This document shows positions 1 to 6,227 of a DNA stretch of 18,154 nucleotides, piece after piece. A program made the position numbers and the translations under genes. The stretch spans positions 1 to 18,154 of the forward strand of contig DATCJY010000074.1 in the NCBI GenBank assembly GCA_036562565.1, in the 5' to 3' direction. The number at the start of each line of letters is the position of its first letter. Within the stretch, counting starts at the first letter, position 1. Under the pieces are notes generated by a model. That model worked only from the letters and a program-made list of their open reading frames with translations, was not told the DNA's origin and did not search any database. Origin of the DNA: DATCJY01 sp036562565 (lineage in GTDB: Bacteria; Bacteroidota; Bacteroidia; Flavobacteriales_D; Sanyastnellaceae).

Positions 1-726
1 GTCATTATCAACGGTATTTACCAAGGAAAAGATTTATATGTAAAAAATCCTGTCACCAGCAGCGGTATAGGATTCTGCATCTTTGAGGTATTGGTTAATG
101 GAAACATTACCAGCGATGAAGTCAATTCACCGGCATTTGCCATTGACCTAGCGGTGTGGAAGCTCAAGCAAGGCGATCCGTTGGAAATCGTACTTCGATG
201 TAAAGAAAGCTGCGATGTAAAAATTATCAATCCGGAAGCCGTTTATCCTACAAGTACTTATGAAATAGTGGATATCAAACTTGAGCCCAATGGCTTGTTG
301 ACTTGGAGAACAAAGAATGAAACGGCTGCATTGCCATACGTTATCGAGCAGTTCAAATGGAACCGCTGGATGAAAGTGGGCGAGACCAATGGCACTGGCC
401 AGAAAACAGAAAACAGTTATACGTTCCAGGCCAATCTCACAAGTGGTACAAACACATTCCGCATCTATCAGTTGGACCACAAAGGTCAGCGCTTGTCAAC
501 AGAAATTACCGTTGAAAGTACGACTCCCCAAGTGACATTGAAGAACAATAAAATCAGCAACGTACTAGAGTTCAGTGCTGAAACGGACTATGAAATTTAC
601 AGTGAATATGGTACGCTTATCAAGGCCGGACGTGGACAGAAAGTAGATACCTCTAAGTTCTACAAAGGCAAGTATTACGTAAGTTATGATAACAAAGGTG
701 GCGTAGTTGTAGAGAAAAACAAGTAG
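1..726 (+). CDS. Conserved secreted protein of unknown function, 3' part (5' end outside window)
   Basis: The reading frame is open from the first base and ends at TAG 724-726, giving 241 visible residues; the true start and any signal peptide lie upstream. A TTG at 91 is only an internal codon. The visible part begins VIINGIYQGKDLYV and alternates short beta-type stretches, with two cysteines in one patch (CKESC, about residues 67-71). The last 50 or so residues (LEFSAETDYEIYSEYG, then GKYYVSYDNK) resemble the end of a beta-sandwich like those that terminate Bacteroidota cell-surface proteins. I recall similar short conserved secreted proteins in Flavobacteriales but no known function. A strong terminator follows 21 bases after the stop, so this gene ends its transcription unit. 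That it is a gene is well supported; its role is not known. Confidence 0.85.
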   Translation, partial: VIINGIYQGKDLYVKNPVTSSGIGFCIFEVLVNGNITSDEVNSPAFAIDLAVWKLKQGDPLEIVLRCKESCDVKIINPEAVYPTSTYEIVDIKLEPNGLLTWRTKNETAALPYVIEQFKWNRWMKVGETNGTGQKTENSYTFQANLTSGTNTFRIYQLDHKGQRLSTEITVESTTPQVTLKNNKISNVLEFSAETDYEIYSEYGTLIKAGRGQKVDTSKFYKGKYYVSYDNKGGVVVEKNK

Positions 727-747
727 GCCATTGTAATGATAATGCTC

Positions 748-779
748 AAAAACCCTGTAGGTTTGCCTGCAGGGTTTTT
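748..779 (+). terminator. Rho-independent terminator after the first gene
   Basis: Bases 748-761 pair with 766-779 as a 14-base-pair stem (one T-G wobble) around the loop TTTG. The stem ends in a T run (775-779) and more T follows after GC. The A run on the left arm means it could also stop transcription from the other strand. It lies only 19 bases before the ATG of the next gene. Confidence 0.88.
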
Positions 780-798
780 GCTTTTAAAGACAACCGCA

Positions 799-1209
799 AT
801 GCTTAGAAAAATTGAACACATAGGGATAGCCGTGAAGGACCTTGAAGCATCCAATAAAATATTTGAAGATATATTGGGTGTGGCACCATACAAGCAAGAG
901 AAAGTGGAAAGTGAACATGTCATTACTTCCTTCTTTCAAGTAGGCGAATCGAAAATCGAATTATTACAAGCCACACATGAAGACAGTGCGATTGCGAAAT
1001 TCCTGGAGAAAAACAAAGAAGGTATTCATCACATCGCATTCGATGTTGAAGATATCCACGCAGAAATTGAACGCTTGAAAGGATTGGGATACCAAATGAT
1101 TCACAACGAGCCAAAAGATGGTGCGGATGGCAAAATCATTGCGTTTTTACATCCCAAAAGCAGCAACAGTGTGCTCGTTGAACTATGTCAGGACAAACCT
1201 ATTAAGTAG
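799..1209 (+). CDS. mce: Methylmalonyl-CoA epimerase (VOC/glyoxalase superfamily)
   Basis: The product of 136 residues matches the family's usual length. It interconverts the R and S forms of methylmalonyl-CoA, linking propionyl-CoA carboxylation or branched-chain and odd-chain breakdown to methylmalonyl-CoA mutase and succinyl-CoA. The start is ATG 799 because the family begins M-x-K-I-E-H-I-G-I-A-V; the upstream in-frame ATGs at 736 and 742 would translate the terminator hairpin. Metal and active-site positions recognisable by family alignment are H7 (EHIGIAV), E54 (KIELLQ), H78 (GIHHIAF) and E128 (VLVELCQ), spread over the two expected beta-alpha-beta-beta-beta modules. The motif HPK near residue 118 is also typical. 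It is followed without a gap by the next frame, and no mutase gene is visible in the window. Confidence 0.9.
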   Translation: MLRKIEHIGIAVKDLEASNKIFEDILGVAPYKQEKVESEHVITSFFQVGESKIELLQATHEDSAIAKFLEKNKEGIHHIAFDVEDIHAEIERLKGLGYQMIHNEPKDGADGKIIAFLHPKSSNSVLVELCQDKPIK

Positions 1210-1974
1210 TTGTTCCACACCAACGGTTCCTGTTTTATTCCGTTTACAGATGATGTGAAACACTTGGACGTGCCCGACAATCTGGATATTACCTCCCTCG
1301 ATGTTCATCCTCTTTGTAGGCGGGCTGCAGAGCTATTGCAATCATACCTAACACAACAAACTGATTGGAAGCACAACTTCGGTTTGAATGATGAAACTGA
1401 TACAGCCATCATCGGAAAAATGTTTGGTGTGCTGGTAGTGAAGAACGCATCAGGCGAGTTGGGTTTCTTAATTGGCTTCTCCGGTAAACTTGCCGGGACC
1501 AATCAACACAAATACTTCGTTCCTCCCATCTTTGATACCTTGAGCAATGAGTTTATTCTGAACAAGGGAATGATAGAGCTCGGTGAAATCAATGCTCAAA
1601 TACGTGCCTTAGAAGCGAACGATAAGCGCGAATGCATGGGGGAGATACATGCTTTAAAAAAGCAGCGCAAGCATCATTCTTCTTCTTTGCAAAACAAACT
1701 CTATGGTCAGTATGTGTTTAGAAATGCGGAGGGTAGGGAGAAGAATCTCATCGACATTTTTGCTGAAGTTTCTTATCGCAATCCACCTGCAGGTGCCGGT
1801 GAATGTGCAGCGCCCAAGTTGTTGCAGTATGCATTTATTCACGATATGAAGCCGCTAGCGTTGGCTGAGTTTTGGTGGGGGCAGTCACCGCGTTCTGCAA
1901 ATTGGAAGCACAGACAATTCTACCCTGTTTGTAAAGAAAAGTGCGTCCCTATACTGCGCCATATGTTGAGCTAG
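1210..1974 (+). CDS. Free-standing N-terminal domain of a long RluA-type pseudouridine synthase; no catalytic domain
   Basis: The 254-residue product resembles the N-terminal half of the roughly 550-residue RluA-family enzymes of Bacteroidota and gammaproteobacteria. Diagnostic blocks are CFIPF (residue 8 on), HNFGL, GKMFGVLVVKN, IGFSGKLAGTN, FVPPIFDTL, a charged probably coiled stretch (about 115-160), PPAGAGECAAPKLLQYAF, AEFWWGQSP and FYPVCKEKCVPIL. The protein stops right after the block ILRHML, where full-length members continue into the catalytic domain with its HRLD motif; that part is absent. The next bases belong to a convergent gene, so a simple frameshift does not explain it. The only start compatible with the conserved N-terminus is TTG 1210, directly after the TAG of mce; no in-frame ATG precedes about 1420. 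It may be an accessory RNA-binding protein, a split enzyme half, or a truncated relic. The family assignment is from memory of the motifs. Confidence 0.75.
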   Translation: MFHTNGSCFIPFTDDVKHLDVPDNLDITSLDVHPLCRRAAELLQSYLTQQTDWKHNFGLNDETDTAIIGKMFGVLVVKNASGELGFLIGFSGKLAGTNQHKYFVPPIFDTLSNEFILNKGMIELGEINAQIRALEANDKRECMGEIHALKKQRKHHSSSLQNKLYGQYVFRNAEGREKNLIDIFAEVSYRNPPAGAGECAAPKLLQYAFIHDMKPLALAEFWWGQSPRSANWKHRQFYPVCKEKCVPILRHMLS

Positions 1975-1982
1975 CACATTGT

Positions 1983-2876
1983 TTACTTCTTAATGCCCGG
2001 CATCTTTTTGGCATCATCTCCAAACAATGAGTTGGAAGATTTTCTGCGATATTTCTTATCGAGGTCCGGGCTGTTTTTACCCGGTTGATTTTCGCAGCTT
2101 CTTGCCTCATGCTTGCTCAACCATTGAATGCGCAACGTTAAGATGAATGGTCTGTTACGCCCCACGAAGTATTGGAGGGTTGATTTGCCGTCATCCCAAG
2201 GATATGCGGTGAGAATGGGAGTTTCAATCATCGGCATGATGAAGATGCCAGGCTCCGGTTTCCATCCAAATCCAAGTCGGTAGTGGATTTGGGTCATGAA
2301 GGTCTCAGGAAAAAAGTAGGTGGCACCGTAATCCACTTGCGTATTGCGCTTACTGATGACACGATAGTCAAGATTGAGACCTAAGGAGTTTTGAATCCAG
2401 TGAGTATTGTTCAGCTGAAGAATATTGCTGAAGTTGATAAATGCTCCTGCAAAACTCTCAGAGTAGGTAGCTTGATTGCTAACAGGGACTGGCCCTGTCA
2501 GCGTATAATGTGTTTCACCTGTGAAGGATTCCTTGCCGCGCAACATTTTGAAATGAACGCCATAATCGATATGGTTCAGTACATAGCGGTTGCGTATAAA
2601 ATGATGGCGTCCGGCTTCCAAATAAAAACCAATTCTTCCAGCTCGTTTGAAATTACCTGAGTAAAGAGTGTCGCGACTATCGTTTATTGAGAAGTATTCC
2701 GTGCGTTGTTCTTTGCGCATCTCCGGGAGCATGTATGCAACACCCGGAGCCACAAACCAGCCGGTGTTTTTGAAGGCTGTTCCATCCACATAGAGCGGGG
2801 TAAGTTGGCGTCCATATTGAGCCAATGACGGAAGGCTGGAGATAATCAGCGCAGTGAGGAAGAGTATTTTTCTCAT
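1983..2876 (-). CDS. Secreted, probable outer-membrane beta-barrel protein of unknown function
   Basis: The 297-residue product starts at ATG 2876 with a clear signal peptide (MRK, a hydrophobic core to about residue 16, then SLAQ with cleavage near residue 20). The mature part to about residue 255 alternates polar and aromatic residues in strand-length blocks with many Tyr, Phe, Gly and Asn (for example GRIGFYLEAGRH, HYRLGFGWKPEP, RPFILTLRIQWL), as expected of an outer-membrane barrel. After the last strand there is a 44-residue basic hydrophilic tail (from SKHEARSC to the end MPGIKK), which is unusual because barrels normally finish at the last strand. Its 3' end faces the preceding gene with only 8 bases between the stop codons. 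No named family is recognised. Confidence 0.75.
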   Translation of the reverse strand: MRKILFLTALIISSLPSLAQYGRQLTPLYVDGTAFKNTGWFVAPGVAYMLPEMRKEQRTEYFSINDSRDTLYSGNFKRAGRIGFYLEAGRHHFIRNRYVLNHIDYGVHFKMLRGKESFTGETHYTLTGPVPVSNQATYSESFAGAFINFSNILQLNNTHWIQNSLGLNLDYRVISKRNTQVDYGATYFFPETFMTQIHYRLGFGWKPEPGIFIMPMIETPILTAYPWDDGKSTLQYFVGRNRPFILTLRIQWLSKHEARSCENQPGKNSPDLDKKYRRKSSNSLFGDDAKKMPGIKK

Positions 2877-2915
2877 GATTGCGTGGTGAGCTAGAAGGGA
2901 ACCTATTTCACAACG

Positions 2916-2946
2916 AAAAATACGGGTAGAAATTCTCTACCCGTAT
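2916..2946 (-). terminator. Rho-independent terminator of kmo
   Basis: Read on the minus strand, an 11-base-pair perfect stem (2946-2936 with 2930-2920) around a 5-base loop is followed by a short T run (2919-2916). It starts 9 bases after the kmo stop codon and separates kmo from the downstream barrel-protein gene, which therefore probably has its own promoter in the remaining roughly 40 bases. Confidence 0.82.
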
Positions 2947-2955
2947 CACAAAATC

Positions 2956-4293
2956 TTAAAGTTGTTGCAATATCAATTGTTCAACTTCATCGCTGTCCCA
3001 TTTGGATTCGATATCCGGCAAAGCCATGATTTTATCCATGATGCGTTGCTGCTTGTCTCCGTTGGCCAGAGCTTCCTGATATGGAATGTGGGAGAAAGTT
3101 ACTTGCGAATAAAGTGGAATCCACTTATCGGGATATTTGGAAGAGAAGCGTGCTTCGATTTTTTTCTGCAATAAGAAAACGGGATCGGCAGTGAGGTCGC
3201 GCATCTCAATATAGTTACGCAAAGCCAACTCCAGTATCGCATCACCGGCAGGCTTACGCACCTTGGTAAATGTGGGGAAAATCTTAGCAAAGTCATGGTT
3301 GTATTCATCCATCATCTGACTCATCACCGTGCAATCTTCGAAACCTGCATTCATGCCTTGACCATAGAAGGGTACGATGGCATGTGCAGCGTCACCAAGA
3401 AGGCAAACAGTGTCCTGATAGTTCCATGGATAACATTTGGTCATCACCAAGCTTGCATTTGGATTGGCGAAGAAGTCTTCTGTGAGTTCTGGCATCATGC
3501 CCACTGCATCAGGGAAGTGCTTATTGAAGAAGGCTGTTACCGCTTCAGGTGTCTTGAGGTTTTCCAATGAGTTTTTACCTTCAAAGGGAATGAACAAAGT
3601 GCAAGTAAAGCTGCCATCCAAATTAGGAAGAGCAATCATCATGAACTCACCACGTGGCCAAATGTGAAGGCAATCTTTGCGCATGCGATGGGAACCATCC
3701 TCATTGGCTGGTATTTCCAACTCTTTATAACCATGATCAAGGTAGGTTTGAGAATAATCAAATCTATCCAGTTTGGTCATACGAGTGCGCACTGCGCTGA
3801 ATGCACCATCTGTTCCGAAGATGTGGTCAAACCGCTCAGTCACTTCTTGATGATTGATTTCATCATGGAAGTGAAGGGTTGTGTTGTCTAGGTCAACATC
3901 GGTGCAACGCAAGTTGAAGGCGAGTTCTACGTTGTCGTATTTATCGGCACAATCAAGAAGTGTTTGGTTAAGTACACCGCGTGATACACTATAAATTGCT
4001 TGGCCTTCTTTGCCGTAAGGCTGATAGGTCAAAGTACCGTCCAGTGCATGCATGAGGCGTCCGGTCATTGGCAAGGCAACTTTGCGGATTTCATCATATA
4101 TGCCTGCACCTTTGAGTGCGCGCCATCCCCGATCGCTCAATGCAAGGTTGATACTCTTGCCTTGCACCACACGCATCTTGCGTATGTCCGGTCTGCGGTC
4201 AAACAATTTGACTGAATATCCTTTGCGGGCCATGTATACTGCCCATAAACTGCCTACAAGTCCTGCACCTACAATGGCTATGCGTTTGTTCAT
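2956..4293 (-). CDS. kmo: Kynurenine 3-monooxygenase (FAD-dependent aromatic hydroxylase)
   Basis: The 445-residue enzyme hydroxylates L-kynurenine to 3-hydroxykynurenine using NADPH and O2, in the tryptophan-to-quinolinate (NAD) or tryptophan breakdown route. The N-terminal Rossmann motif GAGLVG (residues 9-14) is followed by VKLFDRRPD; SINLALSDRGWRAL (about 48-60) is typical of KMO. The second FAD motif is LLGDAAHAIVPFYGQGMNAGFED (residues 298-320, GD at 300-301). The family-specific NYIEMRD lies at 360-366. Length equals that of bacterial KMO, without the membrane-anchor extension of the eukaryotic enzyme. Start ATG 4293 puts the Rossmann strand at the very N-terminus, as expected. No other kynurenine-pathway gene is in the window. 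A 127-base gap with a hairpin separates it from the upstream PLP enzyme, so co-transcription is possible but not shown. Confidence 0.95.
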   Translation of the reverse strand: MNKRIAIVGAGLVGSLWAVYMARKGYSVKLFDRRPDIRKMRVVQGKSINLALSDRGWRALKGAGIYDEIRKVALPMTGRLMHALDGTLTYQPYGKEGQAIYSVSRGVLNQTLLDCADKYDNVELAFNLRCTDVDLDNTTLHFHDEINHQEVTERFDHIFGTDGAFSAVRTRMTKLDRFDYSQTYLDHGYKELEIPANEDGSHRMRKDCLHIWPRGEFMMIALPNLDGSFTCTLFIPFEGKNSLENLKTPEAVTAFFNKHFPDAVGMMPELTEDFFANPNASLVMTKCYPWNYQDTVCLLGDAAHAIVPFYGQGMNAGFEDCTVMSQMMDEYNHDFAKIFPTFTKVRKPAGDAILELALRNYIEMRDLTADPVFLLQKKIEARFSSKYPDKWIPLYSQVTFSHIPYQEALANGDKQQRIMDKIMALPDIESKWDSDEVEQLILQQL

Positions 4294-4309
4294 TGGTTAA
4301 CTGTATATA

Positions 4310-4352
4310 CTAAGTACAAAGGACAATGCTTCACATTGGACTTTGTACTTAG
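4310..4352. repeat. 43-base symmetrical hairpin between the PLP-enzyme gene and kmo
   Basis: CTAAGTACAAAG (4310-4321) pairs perfectly with CTTTGTACTTAG (4341-4352). Inside, a symmetrical GA/GA tandem mismatch (4322-4323, 4339-4340) is followed by CAATG/CATTG (4324-4328, 4334-4338) around the loop CTTCA. No T run follows on either strand, so it is not a standard intrinsic terminator. It sits 16 bases 5' of the kmo start and could be an operator, an RNA-processing or leader structure, or a dispersed repeat. Confidence 0.7.
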
Positions 4353-4420
4353 AGTGTTTATTCAATAATATGGGATAGTAAATAAGCTGTACATAGCGAA
4401 AGGGCTTTGTACCATGATGC

Positions 4421-5566
4421 TTAAACGAGCTCGAGTGCTTGCTTCAAGTCTTCAATCAAGTCTTCCTGATCTTCCACACCAACGCTGAGGCGGAGCAATG
4501 AATCCACCAATCCGGTTTTGATGCGTTCTTCTCTTGGAATGGATGCGTGAGTCATGCTGGCCGGATGACCAACCAATGATTCTACACCACCAAGAGATTC
4601 TGCAAGCGAGAATACTTTGAGTGATTTGGCAAGCTTAGATGCATCATCAAATGAATCACTCTTGAGTGTGAAAGAAATCATACCACCGAAGTCGCGCATT
4701 TGCTTTTTAGCAATTTCATGGTTAGGATGATCTTCAAATCCTGGCCAGTAAACTTTGCCCACTTTTGGGTGTTGACGAAGGAAGTTGGCAACAGCTCTTC
4801 CGTTTTCGCAATGTGCTTTCATACGGAGGTGAAGGGTTTTCAGTCCGCGCAACACAAGGAAAGAGTCTTGTGGTCCGGGTACAGGTCCGCATGAGTTGGT
4901 GATGAATGCAAGTTGTTCGTAGTATTCCTTGTTATTGGTCATGAGTGCTCCCATGATGACATCACTGTGTCCTCCTAGGTATTTGGTAGCACTGTGCATG
5001 ACGATATCCGCACCGAGATCCAGTGGGTTTTGCAAGTAAGGAGATGCGAAGGTGTTGTCCACTACTGAAATTAAGTTGTTCTTTTTGGCCAATGCAGTGT
5101 AGTATGCTACATCGATGATTTTCATCATTGGGTTAGTAGGCGTTTCAATCCACATCATCTTGGTTTTGTTGTTGATGTGTTTTTCCACACTGGCCTTATC
5201 GTGCATATCCACAAAGTGAAAGACGATGCCAAACTTGGCAAATACCTTAGTGAACATGCGGTATGTACCACCATACAAGTCATCGGTAGCGATCACTTCA
5301 TCACCGGGACTAAGCAGTTTGATTACGGTATCGGCAGCTCCCATACCGCTGCTGAAGCAAAGGGCATATTGTGCATTTTCCAAAGCTGCAAGACATTTTT
5401 CCAATGCAACACGTGTAGGGTTTTTACCACGTGCATATGCATATCCTTTGTGTTCGCCCGGAGCTTCCTGTACGAATGTGGAAGTTTGATAGATAGGCGT
5501 CATGATTGCACCGGTTGTTGGATCGGGTTCCTGGCCGGCATGTATTGCTTTTGTTCCGAATTTCAT
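4421..5566 (-). CDS. metB: Cystathionine gamma-synthase / gamma-lyase family PLP enzyme
   Basis: The 381-residue protein belongs to the Cys/Met-metabolism PLP family. The Schiff-base lysine is K195 in HSATKYLGGHSD. D170 (VVDNTF) contacts the pyridine nitrogen, the Tyr of DLYGGTYR (residue 98) and FSSGMGA (71-77) bind the cofactor, and TPIYQTSTF (23-31) and the Tyr/Arg of GYAYARGKNPTR are standard. The C-terminal block SLAESLGGVESLVGHPASMTHASIP, with RLSVGVED, is shared by gamma-synthases (O-acyl-homoserine plus cysteine to cystathionine) and gamma-lyases (cystathionine to cysteine), so sequence alone does not decide between methionine synthesis and reverse transsulfuration. The gene symbol is therefore a best guess. 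The start at ATG 5566 fits the family N-terminus (KFGTKAIHAGQEPDP). It is transcribed away from the giant protein gene; I see no recognisable SAM riboswitch upstream. Confidence 0.88.
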   Translation of the reverse strand: MKFGTKAIHAGQEPDPTTGAIMTPIYQTSTFVQEAPGEHKGYAYARGKNPTRVALEKCLAALENAQYALCFSSGMGAADTVIKLLSPGDEVIATDDLYGGTYRMFTKVFAKFGIVFHFVDMHDKASVEKHINNKTKMMWIETPTNPMMKIIDVAYYTALAKKNNLISVVDNTFASPYLQNPLDLGADIVMHSATKYLGGHSDVIMGALMTNNKEYYEQLAFITNSCGPVPGPQDSFLVLRGLKTLHLRMKAHCENGRAVANFLRQHPKVGKVYWPGFEDHPNHEIAKKQMRDFGGMISFTLKSDSFDDASKLAKSLKVFSLAESLGGVESLVGHPASMTHASIPREERIKTGLVDSLLRLSVGVEDQEDLIEDLKQALELV

Positions 5567-6142
5567 TTGTTCTGTTTCTACAAAATTGTGTGCGCAAGTA
5601 ACAACAAAAGCGTGTATCTAGAGGGATGATTGAGGTCAGTTTTTAACGTTTTGAATTGCGCGGAGCAGATTCTGTAAATATGTTTTATTACCTGTAGGTT
5701 GTCTTTGTTGAGATACGCTCTTTAAGCTGAATTGGTTAAAATTTGCGTATAAGCGTTAAAAATGGAATTGACTAAGATTCCAATTTGCTGGAAATAGTGT
5801 GGTGGCTATTAAGGTTGTCTTCACCTTTTCATCCTTGTTTTTTTATTTCAGGGAGTCAAAGAAAAATATCGGTGAGTATCATTGGTATATTCATGTCCAC
5901 TGGTTTAGAAATATGATAAAGCTGAGATCCTACCTGCCAACATTTGATGTCACCATCGTCTCATAATAGAATTCGAACAGTGGGGTTATTCCAGAACAAC
6001 TAGCTATAAACTTTTGTGCAACTCAGCGCGTCATCCCAAAGTTTTTAAGGTTTTGAAATAGGTAGGGATGCTTTTGAAAACTTCTTTCAGGTAGGGAAGG
6101 AGTCTTTCGATTCTCACTATGCTTAATCGTTTTGTTGTGCTA

Positions 6143-6180
6143 CAAGAAACAACATGCTGCTTCAGTATGCCTGTTTCTTG
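6143..6180 (+). promoter_or_regulatory. Two-part hairpin just upstream of the giant secreted-protein gene
   Basis: CAAGAAACA (6143-6151) pairs with TGTTTCTTG (6172-6180). After a small internal loop (A opposite CC), CATGCTG (6153-6159) pairs with CAGTATG (6163-6169, one G-T wobble) around the loop CTT. That makes 16 base pairs in 38 bases with no T run, ending 47 bases before the start codon and directly against the promoter-like element. It may be an operator palindrome, or a leader structure if transcription starts farther upstream. Confidence 0.6.
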
Positions 6181-6182
6181 AC

Positions 6183-6212
6183 GTTGCAATGTATTGGATA
6201 GGGATAATTTTA
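6183..6212 (+). promoter_or_regulatory. Candidate Bacteroidota-type promoter for the giant protein gene
   Basis: GTTG (6183-6186) and TAATTTTA (6205-6212) are separated by 18 bases, close to the Bacteroidota housekeeping pattern TTTG - 17 to 23 bases - TAnnTTTG (one mismatch in each box). It would start transcription near 6219, leaving a very short leader before ATG 6228. The match is suggestive only, as the region is AT-rich. Confidence 0.3.
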
Positions 6213-6227
6213 AATTACTAAATAACT

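Larger units (their letters stand above)
5567..6227. other. 661-base intergenic region between divergent genes
   Basis: No credible gene, tRNA or riboswitch family was recognised here. It must hold the promoters for the minus-strand PLP enzyme and the plus-strand giant protein. Possible structures: ATACGC (5713-5718) pairs with GCGTAT (5745-5750), with inner TTTAA/TTAAA arms. TGGAAT/ATTCCA (5763-5782) is followed on the minus strand by five T, a weak terminator-like shape. The 9-mer AGGTAGGGA occurs at 6060-6068 and 6089-6097, and its core TAGGGA again at 6199-6204. A strong hairpin and promoter-like elements near 6143-6212 are listed separately. Confidence 0.6.

Noticed and set aside
736..798. 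Upstream in-frame start for the epimerase (ATG 736 or 742)
   Set aside because: The extension would translate the terminator hairpin (LKNPVGLPAGFLLLK) and family members start at the position of ATG 799.
5177..5629. 150-codon plus-strand open frame over the PLP enzyme
   Set aside because: It is antisense to the conserved K195 and C-terminal coding frame of a clear gene and is rich in Cys, Phe and His as typical of a shadow frame.
5567..5760. SAM or other sulfur-related riboswitch before the PLP enzyme
   Set aside because: I could not find a consistent riboswitch core; only small AT-rich dyads are visible.
5758..5782. Possible minus-strand terminator (TGGAAT/ATTCCA stem plus five T)
   Set aside because: The stem has only six weak base pairs and no gene precedes it on that strand.
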